Origin: Actinoallomurus bryophytorum
GTDB lineage: Bacteria; Actinomycetota; Actinomycetes; Streptosporangiales; Streptosporangiaceae
DNA length: 64,000 bases
Assembly: GCF_006716425.1 (NCBI RefSeq)
Contig: NZ_VFOZ01000002.1
Location: 558,001-622,000, forward strand
Reading direction: 5' to 3'
The position numbers and the translations under genes were made by a program. Shown in pieces: positions 36,843-45,677 of this stretch (its first letter is position 1; every line of letters begins with the position of its first letter). The notes under the pieces were generated by a model. It did no database searches. It saw nothing but the letters and a program-made list of their open reading frames with translations, and was not told the origin of the DNA.

Positions 36843-37415
36843 ATGCGCAACGAACCTCGTCCGGCCGCGGTGTGGATCGTGGCCGGCCCCCCGGGCGGCG
36901 GAAAGTCGACCGTGGCCGCGCTGCTCCTGGCCCGGCTGCGCCCGGTACCCGCACTGCTGGACAAGGACACCCTCTACGGCCCGTTCGTCTCCGCGACGCT
37001 GCGCGCGAGCGGACGTCCGGAGAGCGAACGTGAGGGGCCCTGGTACGACGAGAACGTCAAGCCGCACGAGTACGCGGGGATGACGGCGGCCGCACGCGAG
37101 ATCCGGTCGTACGGGTGCCCGGTGCTCCTCAGCGCCCCGTTCACCCGGCAGATCCACGAACCCCGCCGGTGGCGTACCTGGGCCGAGGAGCTGGGCGGGG
37201 CACCGATCAACCTGGTCTGGGTACGCGCGGACCGCGAGACGCTGCGCGAGCGCCTCGAGAAGCGCGGCCTCGAACGCGACGCGCGCAAGCTCGAGCGCTT
37301 CGAGGAGTTCGCCGACGCCGTACGCGCCGGTGAGGCACCACCGGTCCCGCACATCGAGCTCGACAACCGCGTGACCGCCCGTCCGCTCGCCGACCAGCTC
37401 GACGAGGTCTTCTGA
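36843..37415 (+). CDS. P-loop AAA/kinase-like protein
   Basis: A 190-residue nucleotide-binding protein of the AAA_33/zeta-toxin-like kinase group. Walker A is GPPGGGKST at residues 15-23; a downstream VLLSAPF strand and the arginine-rich [16 protein letters not shown] lid helix are typical of small-molecule kinases. Start ATG preceded by a weak ribosome site; a longer open frame upstream overlaps nnaR and lacks family sequence. Placed 95 bp after nnaR in the same direction, but no functional link is clear. Substrate unknown. Confidence 0.82.
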   Translation: MRNEPRPAAVWIVAGPPGGGKSTVAALLLARLRPVPALLDKDTLYGPFVSATLRASGRPESEREGPWYDENVKPHEYAGMTAAAREIRSYGCPVLLSAPFTRQIHEPRRWRTWAEELGGAPINLVWVRADRETLRERLEKRGLERDARKLERFEEFADAVRAGEAPPVPHIELDNRVTARPLADQLDEVF

Positions 37416-37451
37416 CGCCGGCGTACGCCAGGGCGTGTCCGGCAGATGGCC

Positions 37452-39278
37452 CTAGCGGTGGAACAGCTCCCGCAGGTTGGCCACCAGCAGGAAGCCGGCC
37501 ACCACGACCATCGGGACCAGCAGCACGTAGCGGCCGCCGTACACCACCGCGATACTCAGTCCCGCCACGACCGCCACCGCGCCGAGCAGCATGAGCAGGC
37601 CCGTCGCGAACGCCAGCAGCCGCCGGCGTGCCCACGCCTCCAGCAGGACGAACATGAAGACGATGCCGGCGAGCAGGATCGCGACCGGCTCGTGGGGCAC
37701 GACGAAGACGCCGACGATCGCGAGGATGAACAGCGGTGTGCTCAGCGCCGCCCAGGCGTGCAGGAAGCGTGTCCGCGGGCCGCGCGTCGGCGTGTAGGGC
37801 AGATGGGGTTCGCGCAGATGCTCCTGCGGCTCCTCGGCGTCGGGCGGACGGGCGAGCGTCGCCTCGTGCGCGGCGCGTTCCTCGGCCAGGTCGGTACGCG
37901 TGCGGACCAGCACCGCCAGGGCGATCTCGGCCTTGGCCACCTCCGCGGACCGCCGTCTGGCCAGGCCGCGGGAGTTCTCGTGGTGACCGAGCGAGACGGC
38001 GGTCGCCCGGAGACGGCGGAGCTCCTCCCGGTCCCGCGCGACGGCGGTGTCGGCGTCCTCGATCTCCTTGTCCAGGATCGCGATCCTGGACCGCAGCTCC
38101 CGGCGGTCGTCCTCCGGGTCGGGCAGGATCTTCTGCAGCCCGGCCCAACCGAGCGGGTCGGCCCACAGCGTGCGGACGCGGCCGTCGCGCTCGTAGCGCG
38201 GACCCGCCGGGGCGCGCTCGCCGCCGACCCAGTCACGGGTGTCGCGGCCCCACAGCCCGTGAAAACCGCTCACCCAGGGCGTCTCGTCGGAGATCACGAC
38301 CGGATGCCAGGCGCGCGTACGCGAGGGCCCGACCTCCTCGCCGTTGCCCATCGCGTAGTCGATGAAGGGGATGCCGACCCCGCCGTCCCGCCGGCCCCCT
38401 CGCAGCCACGGGAAGGCGAAGTCCTTCACCCGCCTCGTGCCGCGGAGCACGGGCCGCAGCCGCACCGGGTTGACGGTGACGAGGTACTGACCGGGCACGA
38501 AGGCACCGGAGTGCGAGCCCGCGCCGACGAAGACCACCGGGTGGTCGCCGACGATGCGCAGGTCGGGATCGTCCCAGCGGCGGCGCAGGTTGTCGCCGGC
38601 GCCGTCGTGCGCGGACACCGCGAGCCACGAGGGCCGCAGACCCTCGGCGGTCTCGGCGAGGTAGACGGTGACCGCCTCCCAGTCCGCCTCGTGGTCGTTG
38701 ACGCCGCTGAAGGTCGTCCGCCAGTCGTTCATGGCGTACAGGAACCAGTACTGCAGGACGACGTAGCCGCCCTCGCGTACGACCCGGCCGTAGTAGACGC
38801 ACCGGGACGGATCCATCTGGTGTTCGTACCGGTCGGCGGCGGCCGCCGCGACGCCGCCGGGGACCGAGCCGCGCAGGAACAGCGACGCGCGCAGGAGCAC
38901 GTCGAAGACCCGGCCGAACAGCCCGACCGCCGCCAGCCGCCCCGACTTGGCGATGCGCGGCCGTGCGCGGGAACCGTTCGAGCGCCGGACCTCCTTGCGG
39001 CGGAGCGGTTCGCGCACCAGCAGCAGCGAGAGTCTCGACTCCGGATACCGCCCGGCCTCCGTGACCAGGCGCTCGGCGGTGAGCTCTCCGGCCGGGACGA
39101 GTTTCTCCTCCCCCCGCCAGAGGTCGCAGCAGCGCAGATAGCGCTCGACATCGACCGGGAAGAAGCGCTCGCCCTCGGTGTAGGCCAGGACGGGCTCGAA
39201 CCTCTGCAGCAACTCCAGGTCCGGGTCGTGCGGAATCGTTTCGCCCGTTTCAGTCACCGAACCCCCTGTAACACCCAT
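37452..39278 (-). CDS. Vps62-like domain membrane protein with coiled coil
   Basis: A 608-residue protein with an unusual layout. Residues about 20-390 contain a Vps62-like region: the signatures YWFLYAMNDWRTTFSGVNDH and EADWEAVTVYL, then DHPVVFVGAGSHSGAF. A charged coiled coil follows at about 395-490 (RSRIAILDKEIEDADTAVAR), then four closely spaced membrane helices in the last 95 residues. The Vps62 part has no signal peptide and would face the cytoplasm. Function unknown; the fungal name comes from a vacuolar sorting screen. Convergent with the kinase gene and divergent from a membrane protein gene with 116 bp between. Confidence 0.72.
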   Translation of the reverse strand: MGVTGGSVTETGETIPHDPDLELLQRFEPVLAYTEGERFFPVDVERYLRCCDLWRGEEKLVPAGELTAERLVTEAGRYPESRLSLLLVREPLRRKEVRRSNGSRARPRIAKSGRLAAVGLFGRVFDVLLRASLFLRGSVPGGVAAAAADRYEHQMDPSRCVYYGRVVREGGYVVLQYWFLYAMNDWRTTFSGVNDHEADWEAVTVYLAETAEGLRPSWLAVSAHDGAGDNLRRRWDDPDLRIVGDHPVVFVGAGSHSGAFVPGQYLVTVNPVRLRPVLRGTRRVKDFAFPWLRGGRRDGGVGIPFIDYAMGNGEEVGPSRTRAWHPVVISDETPWVSGFHGLWGRDTRDWVGGERAPAGPRYERDGRVRTLWADPLGWAGLQKILPDPEDDRRELRSRIAILDKEIEDADTAVARDREELRRLRATAVSLGHHENSRGLARRRSAEVAKAEIALAVLVRTRTDLAEERAAHEATLARPPDAEEPQEHLREPHLPYTPTRGPRTRFLHAWAALSTPLFILAIVGVFVVPHEPVAILLAGIVFMFVLLEAWARRRLLAFATGLLMLLGAVAVVAGLSIAVVYGGRYVLLVPMVVVAGFLLVANLRELFHR

Positions 39279-39394
39279 CTCGGCTTTTATACCGGATGGC
39301 CACAGTGGGTGAAGAGTCCGCCTTAGAGGTGCATGAACGGATTTTCATCGGGTACCCCGTAGGCGCCCCACCCGTCCAGGGAGTTGATCGCGAT

Positions 39395-40132
39395 ATGACC
39401 GCAACACTACGAGTCCCGCGCAGCCGCGGTGCCCTCAGTGGGCTGCTGCTCGTGCTGCTCGGCCTTTGGGGCGCACTCGTCCCCATTATCGGCCCTTATT
39501 TCCACTTCGGCTTCACTCCGGACAAGGCGTGGGACTTCACGTCCGGCCGGATGCTGCTGCAGATCGTTCCCGGTTGCGCCGTGTTCCTCGGCGGTCTGGT
39601 CGCGCTGGCCAGCGCCAACCGCGCCTTCGCGGCGTTCGGCGCCTGGCTCGCCGCGGTCGGAGGTGCCTGGTTCGCGGTCGGCGTACCGCTCAGTGCCCTC
39701 TGGGCCGACCAGGGTGACATGCGACTCGGCCAGGCCGTCGGCGGTACGACGCGTCAGGTGGTCGAGCAGATCACGCTGCTGTACGGCCTCGGTGTCGTCG
39801 CCGTCTTCCTCGCCGCCGTCGCGCTGGGCCGCCTCGCCGTCGTCGGGGTCAAGGACGCTCGCCTCGCCGAAGAGGCGTCGGCCGCACCCGTGGCCGGCGA
39901 CGACTCCGAACTCGAGCCCTCCCCGGGGCCGCGCCCGCCGCTGATCCGGCGCCGGGGCGGAACCAAACGCGACAACGTCCCGCCGCCCCGTGGCCCCTGG
40001 CCCGAGGAGGTTCCGGCCACGCCGTCCGACTCGACGACGCCGCGTACGACGAACCCGTCCGACGTCAAGGTCGCCGGCACTCCGGGCGCCGAGGAGACCC
40101 ACAGCACCGACCGCCCGGGGGCGAACGCCTGA
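39395..40132 (+). CDS. Four-helix membrane protein with disordered tail
   Basis: Uncharacterised 245-residue protein: four hydrophobic helices in the first 160 residues (GLLLVLLGLWGALVPIIG, VFLGGLVALA, FGAWLAAVGGAWFAVGV, LYGLGVVAVFLAAVALG), then a cytoplasmic Pro/Ser/Thr/Asp-rich tail. I chose ATG 39395 rather than an ATG 99 bases upstream: the extra codons include a TTA and have poor third-position GC, unlike the rest. It is divergent from the Vps62-like gene; a functional pairing of two membrane proteins is possible but unsupported. Confidence 0.7.
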   Translation: MTATLRVPRSRGALSGLLLVLLGLWGALVPIIGPYFHFGFTPDKAWDFTSGRMLLQIVPGCAVFLGGLVALASANRAFAAFGAWLAAVGGAWFAVGVPLSALWADQGDMRLGQAVGGTTRQVVEQITLLYGLGVVAVFLAAVALGRLAVVGVKDARLAEEASAAPVAGDDSELEPSPGPRPPLIRRRGGTKRDNVPPPRGPWPEEVPATPSDSTTPRTTNPSDVKVAGTPGAEETHSTDRPGANA

Positions 40133-40382
40133 CCATTCGCTCCGAAGCCCGCTCCTTCACGGCCCCGTCCGCGCCCGCCGCGGCCGGGGCCGTGGAGTGC
40201 CCGCCGGGGCTCAGCCGCGCCGTACAGCTCGAGTACGGCGCACGGAGGCGACCATCCGGTCGCGCGGCTCGGTGAGCCCGAGCAGTAACAGTGGACGGCC
40301 TTGCGGACCAGACCCAGCGGATCGATCGTCCGGGTCACCGGGGTGCGGGTCTTCCAGCGCCGGTAGCGCGGGTGGCCAAAAG

Positions 40383-40413
40383 AAAATGCAAGGAGGTCCA
40401 CTCCTCGCATTTT
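40383..40413 (-). ncRNA. Hairpin with U-tract at the start of a predicted short transcript
   Basis: AAAATGCAAGGAG and CTCCTCGCATTTT pair over 13 positions with one mismatch around a five-base loop. On the minus strand the stem is followed by TTTTCTTTT, a normal intrinsic terminator tail, and the predicted promoter lies only a few bases upstream. This predicts a transcript of roughly 40 nt or an attenuator. On the plus strand it could also end the upstream membrane-protein transcript. Whether it is an RNA gene is uncertain. Confidence 0.4.
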
Positions 40414-40416
40414 CAG

Positions 40417-40445
40417 GTTATAGCGCACCAGGGGGCTTGCCGCAA
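40417..40445 (-). promoter_or_regulatory. Sigma-70-like promoter facing left
   Basis: On the minus strand TTGCGG, 17 bases, TATAAC: close to TTGACA-17-TATAAT with ideal spacing. No gene starts downstream on that strand; the first thing transcribed is the hairpin at 40383-40413. The -35 half is part of the dyad TTGCcGCAA, so the same bases could serve a rightward promoter for the GT1 gene. Confidence 0.5.
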
Positions 40446-40510
40446 GACCCGGGTCGTGCCTCATGATTGCCGACCGAAAGGCCAGAACCTGCGGAAACGG
40501 GGAACGCGAA

Positions 40511-41746
40511 ATGCGTGTGTTGTTGTCGACGTGGGGATCGCGCGGGGACGTCGAACCGCTGGCGGGACTCGCGGTGCGGTTGCGGGAACTCGGCGCGGAC
40601 GCCCGGGTGTGCGCGCCGCCGGACGAGGAGTTCGCGGCGCTGCTGGCACGTGCCGGCGTGCCGCTGGTGCCGCTCGGCCCGACCGTGCGCTCGGTGGTCG
40701 CCGGCACGAGACCGCCCTCGGCGAAAGACGCGTTCCGGCTCGCTCCCGAGCTGGTCGCCGCGCGGTTCGAGACCCTCACCACGGCGGCCGAGGGATGTGA
40801 CGTGCTGCTGGCGACCGGCCTGATGCCCGCGGGCGCACGGGACGTGGCCGAGAAACTGGGCATCCGCTACGTGTGCGCCTGCTTCCACACCGCCGGACTG
40901 CCGTCGCGGCACTTTCCACCGGGGGCGCGGCCGGGCAAACCGTCCCCGCGGGAGGAGACCGACAACCGGGTGCTGTGGCAGCAGGACGCCCAGCGCGTGA
41001 ACGCACTGTACGGCGAGGCGCTCAACGGCCACCGGGCGGCGATCGGCCTGCCACCGGTGGACGACGTCCGTGACCACGTGCTCACCGGCCGGCCGTGGCT
41101 GGCGGCGGACCCGGCGCTGTGGCCGTCGAAGGGCAGGACGGACCTGGACGTCGTGCAGACCGGGGCGTGGATCCTGCCCGACGACCGCCCGCTCCCGCGA
41201 GAGCTGGAGGCGTTCCTGGACGCGGGCGAACCACCGGTGTACGTGGGCTTCGGCAGCATGGCCGCGCACGCCCCGAAGGACATCGCCCGGGTGGCCATCG
41301 AAGCGGGCCGCGCGCAGGGCCGCCGCGTGATCCTCGCCCGCGGCTGGGCGGACCTGGCCCCGGTCGACGACGCCGGCGACTGCTTCGTCGTCGGCGAGGT
41401 CAACCAGCAGGCGCTGTTCCCCCGGATGGCCGCCGTCGTCCACCACGGCGGCGCCGGCACCACGACGACGGCCGCCCGTGCCGGCGCGCCCCAGGTCGTG
41501 GTCCCCCAGATCGCGGACCAGCCGCGCTGGGCCGCCCGGGTGGCCGAGCTGGGCATCGGCACGGCACACGAAGGCCGGGCCCCGACCTTCGAGTCCCTGT
41601 CCGCCTCGCTCAGGACGGCCCTGACGCCCGGGACCCGCACACGAGCGAGGGCCGTGGCCGGCACGATCCGCACCGACGGGACGACCGTGGCCGCGAACCT
41701 GCTCCTCGACGCGGCCAGCCGGGAGAGGCCGCCCGTCTCCGCGTGA
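40511..41746 (+). CDS. Family 1 glycosyltransferase (UGT/MGT type)
   Basis: GT-B transferase of the macrolide/sterol glycosyltransferase group, 411 residues. N-terminal LLSTWGSRGDVEPLAGLA is the typical acceptor-domain start; the C-terminal donor-binding part has VYVGFGSMAAHAP, VGEVNQQALFPRMAAVVHHG and GGAGTTTTAARAGAPQV, close to the family PSPG-like signature H-x2-G-AGT. Such enzymes often inactivate macrolides or decorate natural products by adding glucose; acceptor unknown. Start ATG after GGGGAACGCGAA. The compact promoter element upstream suggests tight or inducible control. Confidence 0.92.
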   Translation: MRVLLSTWGSRGDVEPLAGLAVRLRELGADARVCAPPDEEFAALLARAGVPLVPLGPTVRSVVAGTRPPSAKDAFRLAPELVAARFETLTTAAEGCDVLLATGLMPAGARDVAEKLGIRYVCACFHTAGLPSRHFPPGARPGKPSPREETDNRVLWQQDAQRVNALYGEALNGHRAAIGLPPVDDVRDHVLTGRPWLAADPALWPSKGRTDLDVVQTGAWILPDDRPLPRELEAFLDAGEPPVYVGFGSMAAHAPKDIARVAIEAGRAQGRRVILARGWADLAPVDDAGDCFVVGEVNQQALFPRMAAVVHHGGAGTTTTAARAGAPQVVVPQIADQPRWAARVAELGIGTAHEGRAPTFESLSASLRTALTPGTRTRARAVAGTIRTDGTTVAANLLLDAASRERPPVSA

Positions 41747-41792
41747 GCCACGCCGGGCCGGGACCTGCGGGCGTCCGGCTTCCCGTGAGTCG

Positions 41793-42530
41793 TCAGGCCG
41801 CTCCGTCATGGGCGTGTTCGGCGGCCTCGGCCGCGGAGCCGTGGTGGGCCGGTCCGTGGCCGGGGAGCAGGACGTCCGCGTCGAGCCGTCCGAGCGTGCC
41901 GAGTGCCTCGCGTGCCCTGTCCCGGTCGTGGTGGAAGAACCGCGGGAGCAGCTGCGGCCCCCGCGTACGGGAGGTGGGGTGGCCGGTGACGAGCGCGTCC
42001 CCGGTGATCAGGACGCCCGCCTCGGGCAGGTGGTAGCCACAGTGTCCGAGTGTGTGTCCCGGCGTGTGGACGGGGACCGGGCGGCCGGGCACGTCGAGCG
42101 CGTCCGGGAAGGCCTGCGGCCCTGTGACGCGCACGTCCTGCTTGCCTCCCGAGCGCAGGGCGCGCACCGCCCACGGCACCACGCCGGGCCGCCAGGCGTT
42201 GCCCAGGACCTGGCCGATGGAGACCTGGTGGAGGAACTCCCGTCGCGCGTGCGGCACCTCCTCCTCGTGCATCAGGACGGGCACGTCGTAGGTCGTGGCG
42301 AGATACTCGGCCGACCCGATGTGGTCCGAGTGGGCATGCGTGACAAGAATCGCCGTCAGGTCCTCGGGCCGCCGGCCGACGGCCCGCAACGAGTCCAGGA
42401 CCCGTTCGCGGTCGGCCGGATAGCCGGTGTCCACGAGCGTGACGGCATCCCCCTCCGTGAGGATCACCCAGTTCGTATCGCTGCCGCGAACGAGGTGAAC
42501 ACCTTCGCGGATCTTCGTGACGTCGTCCAT
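41793..42530 (-). CDS. MBL-fold metallo-hydrolase
   Basis: A 245-residue metallo-beta-lactamase fold hydrolase of unknown substrate. The metal-binding motif is THAHSDHIGS, with HTPGHTLGHCGY and TGDALV supplying the further His and Asp ligands and PGHGPAHHG at the end, all in normal order. No signal peptide, so cytoplasmic. Convergent with the GT1 gene (46 bp) and 28 bp downstream of the quinone-oxidoreductase gene on the same strand, so the two are probably one transcript. Roles such as glyoxalase II or lactonase are possible but not supported. Confidence 0.9.
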   Translation of the reverse strand: MDDVTKIREGVHLVRGSDTNWVILTEGDAVTLVDTGYPADRERVLDSLRAVGRRPEDLTAILVTHAHSDHIGSAEYLATTYDVPVLMHEEEVPHARREFLHQVSIGQVLGNAWRPGVVPWAVRALRSGGKQDVRVTGPQAFPDALDVPGRPVPVHTPGHTLGHCGYHLPEAGVLITGDALVTGHPTSRTRGPQLLPRFFHHDRDRAREALGTLGRLDADVLLPGHGPAHHGSAAEAAEHAHDGAA

Positions 42531-42558
42531 GAGTGGATTGTCGCGTATTTTCGCCAGC

Positions 42559-43467
42559 TCAGATGACGATCACCGTCTTGCCGCGCGCCCGGCCGGCGCG
42601 GCTGCGGGCCAGGGCGTCGGGGGCCTGGGAGAGTGTCACGGTGTCGCCGATGACCACTCGGACGTGCCCGGCGTCGATCTCGCGAGCGAGGCGTTCGAGG
42701 AGGCCGGCGCTTGCCGCGTTGCTGAAGTTGGCCGCGTCCACACCCGGCAGGCCCTCCTCCGGCACCGCGAAGACCGGGCTGAGGACGACACCACCCGGGC
42801 GGACCACCGGGAGCAGACCGCGCAGCCCCTCGGTGTCGCTGACCAGGTCGATGAGGGCGTCCACCTGCGGATCGACCTGCTCGGCGATCGGGCCGGCATG
42901 GTGGTCGACCACCTCCGTGGCGCCCAGGGCCCGCATCAGGTCGGCCTTCTCCTCGGACGCGGTGGCGATCACCGTGATGCCGCGGGCGGAGGCGAGCTGC
43001 GTGACGAAGGTGCCGACTCCCCCGGTGGCACCGACGACCAGCAGCCGGCCCGCGTCGCCGACCCGGTCGACGAGGTTGAGCGCGGTCATCCCCGCCGTCG
43101 GCACGGCGGCGGACTCGCTCAGCGCGACCGTACGCGGGGCCACCGCGATCGCGCCTTCGGACGCGACGGCGAGCTCGGCGTACGATCCGCGGCCGTCCTT
43201 GGCCCTGCTGAACTGGCCGAAGACGGGATCGCCGGGCTGGAAGCCGGTGACGTCGGCACCGACCCGCTCGACGGTGCCCGCCCCGTCCGTCCCGACGGTC
43301 AACGGGAACGCCGCGTCCTTGATGGCGCCGTCGATGACCTTCCAGTCGAACGGGTTGAGCCCGGCCGCCGTCATCCGGACCAGCACCTCACCACGGTCCG
43401 GCTCGGGCACCGGCCGTTCGGTCACCTCCGGTACCGCTCCGAAGCCAGCAATGGTGACAGCACGCAT
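42559..43467 (-). CDS. NADP-dependent quinone oxidoreductase (MDR family)
   Basis: Medium-chain dehydrogenase of the zinc-free quinone oxidoreductase type, 302 residues. GroES-like N-terminal domain (VLVRMTAAGLNPFDWKVIDG) and Rossmann domain with LLVVGATGGVGTFVTQLA; the catalytic zinc cysteines are absent, as expected. The family reduces quinones or enones with NADPH. Start ATG following GGGGGGACAAATGC on the minus strand. Likely co-transcribed with the MBL hydrolase downstream; divergent from the beta-lactamase-like lipoprotein with 171 bp between. Confidence 0.92.
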   Translation of the reverse strand: MRAVTIAGFGAVPEVTERPVPEPDRGEVLVRMTAAGLNPFDWKVIDGAIKDAAFPLTVGTDGAGTVERVGADVTGFQPGDPVFGQFSRAKDGRGSYAELAVASEGAIAVAPRTVALSESAAVPTAGMTALNLVDRVGDAGRLLVVGATGGVGTFVTQLASARGITVIATASEEKADLMRALGATEVVDHHAGPIAEQVDPQVDALIDLVSDTEGLRGLLPVVRPGGVVLSPVFAVPEEGLPGVDAANFSNAASAGLLERLAREIDAGHVRVVIGDTVTLSQAPDALARSRAGRARGKTVIVI

Positions 43468-43638
43468 TTGTCCCCCCGAAACGTCAACGCGGACGGTCCA
43501 TACCCTCAGCCGTCTAGGCTCATCCTCCGGGATTCGGCCATGATCCCACTTTCCGCGACGGCCGGTAGCCTGCCGAGCACGGCAGTGGCGGATTCTTGGT
43601 GCGGCCGAACGGTAGGGGCGACAGGTGACGGGGGAACG

Positions 43639-44838
43639 ATGAAGAGTGTGCAGGCTGTCCGATCCTCCGTAGCGGTCGTCGGCGCCCTCGCCGCGATCGC
43701 CGCGTGCAGCGGCGCACCCAGCGGGGGCGGCCGGGCCGACCCGCCTCCCGCCCGTCCCGTTCCCTCACTGGCCCCGACCGACCCGCTGGCCACCTCCGCC
43801 CCGCCGGCGGGCGACAAGACCGCCGCGGCGATGCAGTCCTACCTGCGAGGACTGGCCGCGAAGAAGAAGTTCACCGGTTCGGCACTGGTGATCCGGCACG
43901 GGCAGGTGCTGGCACGGTTCGCCGCGGGCGAGGCCGACGAGGCCAAGCACATCCCGGTACGCCCGGACACGATCTTCCGTCTCGCGTCGGTCAGCAAGCA
44001 GTTCACCGCCATGCTCGTGCTCAAGCAGCGCGACCGGGGGCAGCTGCGCCTCGACGACAAGATCTGTCCCTACCTCGTGCCGAAGTACGTCAAGGCCTGC
44101 CCGAAGGCGTGGAAGTCAATTACGATCCGCCAGATCCTCTCCCACACCTCCGGTATCCCTGACATCTCTGAAATGCCTGACTTCTTCCCTAAGCTCTCGA
44201 AGCCGACGACGACTCAGGAGATCATTTCCCGGTTCTCGTCCAAGCCACTGGACTTCAAGCCGGGGACGAACTGGAAGTACAGCAACTCCGGCTACATCCT
44301 GGCCGGCGCGATCATCGAGAAGGTCACGAACAAGCCGTACGGCACGGTGCTGCACGATGACATCACCGGCCCGCTGGGCCTCACGCACACCGGCTACAGC
44401 AACGGCAGCCCGCCCGCCGGGTACGCCAAGGGCTACCTCAAGCTCGGCTCGCCCGCGGGTTCGATCAACGGTTCCCAGGCGAACGCCGCCGGCGGCGTGT
44501 ACTCCAACGTCGACGACCTCGGGCGGTGGGACCGTTCGTTCGGCTCGAACAAGGTCGCGCCGGCGGCCACGGTCAAGGACGCGTTCGGCTCCCAGGCGCG
44601 TTGCCCGTCCGGCGGCTGTCTCGACTCGCCCTCCAGCGCCTACGGCTTCGGCTGGCTGGTCGACACGCTGCGAGGCCACCGGTACCGCTACCACCCGGGT
44701 CTGCTGCAGGGCTACCACGCGAGCAACGGCTACCTGCCCGACGACGACATCGCCGTCGTGGTGCTCAGCAACGTGCAGGACACCGATGTCAACGGCATCA
44801 ACCGCCACCTCGCCACGCTGGCCCTGACCGGCGGCTGA
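43639..44838 (+). CDS. Beta-lactamase-family serine hydrolase, lipoprotein
   Basis: Exported serine hydrolase of the class C beta-lactamase/D-Ala-D-Ala carboxypeptidase/esterase superfamily, 399 residues. A lipoprotein signal ends AAIAACSG (Cys near residue 25), then a Pro-rich linker. Catalytic motifs: S-V-S-K in RLASVSKQF, Y-S-N in WKYSNSGY, and HPG near the C-terminus (RYHPGLLQG). Start ATG with GGGGGAACG upstream. The segment 44114-44215 uses several T- and A-ending codons (CCT, TCT, GAA) unlike its surroundings. Substrate unknown; peptidoglycan peptide or a beta-lactam/ester are options. Confidence 0.9.
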   Translation: MKSVQAVRSSVAVVGALAAIAACSGAPSGGGRADPPPARPVPSLAPTDPLATSAPPAGDKTAAAMQSYLRGLAAKKKFTGSALVIRHGQVLARFAAGEADEAKHIPVRPDTIFRLASVSKQFTAMLVLKQRDRGQLRLDDKICPYLVPKYVKACPKAWKSITIRQILSHTSGIPDISEMPDFFPKLSKPTTTQEIISRFSSKPLDFKPGTNWKYSNSGYILAGAIIEKVTNKPYGTVLHDDITGPLGLTHTGYSNGSPPAGYAKGYLKLGSPAGSINGSQANAAGGVYSNVDDLGRWDRSFGSNKVAPAATVKDAFGSQARCPSGGCLDSPSSAYGFGWLVDTLRGHRYRYHPGLLQGYHASNGYLPDDDIAVVVLSNVQDTDVNGINRHLATLALTGG

Positions 44839-44990
44839 GGCCTGGTCGAGGCCGGTGGCCCGATCGGTGGCGTACGCGTCCCGATCACGTCTGATGACCG
44901 GGTGGACACGTACCGTTGAATCGGGTGGGAGCGCGGACGGCACCGGTGCCCAGCGGAGGGTCCGGCCGCTCTCCGAGAGGGGGAACGACC

Positions 44991-45632
44991 ATGTCTGCCA
45001 CCGTCATCGCCGGTATCGAGGTCCCGGCCTCGTCCCTGATGCGCGACGTGACCGAGCTGGTGCAGAGCTCCGCCAGCCCGTTGATCTACCACCACTCCCG
45101 CCGGGTCTTCTTCTGGGGCTCGATGCGCGGGCGCAACCGCGGCATGGCCTACGATCCCGAGCTGCTGTACGCCGGGGCGCTCTTCCACGACCTGGGGCTG
45201 ACCGACCGGTTCTCCGGCTCCGACCGGCGCTTCGAGATCGACAGCGCCGACGAGGCCCGCCGCTTCCTGCTCGACGGCGGCGTACCGCCGGAGCGTGCCC
45301 ACCTGGTGTGGGAGGCGATCGCGCTGCACACCACGCCGGAGGTCCCCTGGCACATGGCTCCCGAGATCGCCCTGGTCACCGCCGGTGTCGAGCTGGACGT
45401 GCTCGGCCTCGGCTACGACGAGATCTCCGCCGAGGAACGGGCCGAGGTCACGGCGACGCACCCGCGTCCCGACTTCAAGCAGGAGATCCTGCGGGCCTTC
45501 ACCGACGGGATGGCGGGCCGTCCCCACACGACGTTCGGCACGGTGAACGCCGACGTCCTCAGCCACTACCTGCCCGGGTTCGAGCGGGGCGACTTCGTCG
45601 AGACGATCCTGGCCTCGAAGTGGGCCGGGTGA
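44991..45632 (+). CDS. HD-domain phosphohydrolase-like protein
   Basis: A 213-residue HD-superfamily protein similar to the group annotated as cyanamide hydratase-like/HD family. Motifs: HHSRRVFFW (first His), AGALFHDLGL (the HD pair) and IALHT, with the C-terminal Asp in VELDVLG. Start ATG after GGGGGAACGACC, more credible than a start 75 bases upstream. Metal-dependent hydrolysis of a nucleotide or small molecule is the family norm. It lies between the lipoprotein and the GlxA regulator, all on the plus strand, 45 bp before the latter. Confidence 0.88.
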   Translation: MSATVIAGIEVPASSLMRDVTELVQSSASPLIYHHSRRVFFWGSMRGRNRGMAYDPELLYAGALFHDLGLTDRFSGSDRRFEIDSADEARRFLLDGGVPPERAHLVWEAIALHTTPEVPWHMAPEIALVTAGVELDVLGLGYDEISAEERAEVTATHPRPDFKQEILRAFTDGMAGRPHTTFGTVNADVLSHYLPGFERGDFVETILASKWAG

Positions 45633-45677
45633 CCCTCCCCCTTGCCCGACCGGCACGCCTTGGCGCAGGCTGCGAGT

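Larger units (their letters stand above)
40133..40510. other. 378-bp spacer with compact promoter/hairpin element
   Basis: No convincing gene. Bases 40370-40460 carry a minus-strand sigma-70-like promoter, a 13-bp hairpin immediately at its expected start site, a TTGCcGCAA dyad and the palindrome GACCCGGGTC (40446-40455). This stretch is clearly less GC-rich than its flanks. The remainder (40133-40370) is GC-rich and featureless. Confidence 0.5.

Noticed and set aside
37420-37429. Palindrome GGCGTACGCC between convergent kinase and Vps62-like genes
   Set aside because: Ten bases of common GC-rich composition with no loop; not distinctive enough for a terminator or site.
40170-40410. Leaderless ORF starting MRGVDLLAFSF downstream of the minus-strand promoter
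   Set aside because: It begins inside the hairpin, has no family-like sequence and poor third-position GC, and runs into the antisense of the membrane protein.
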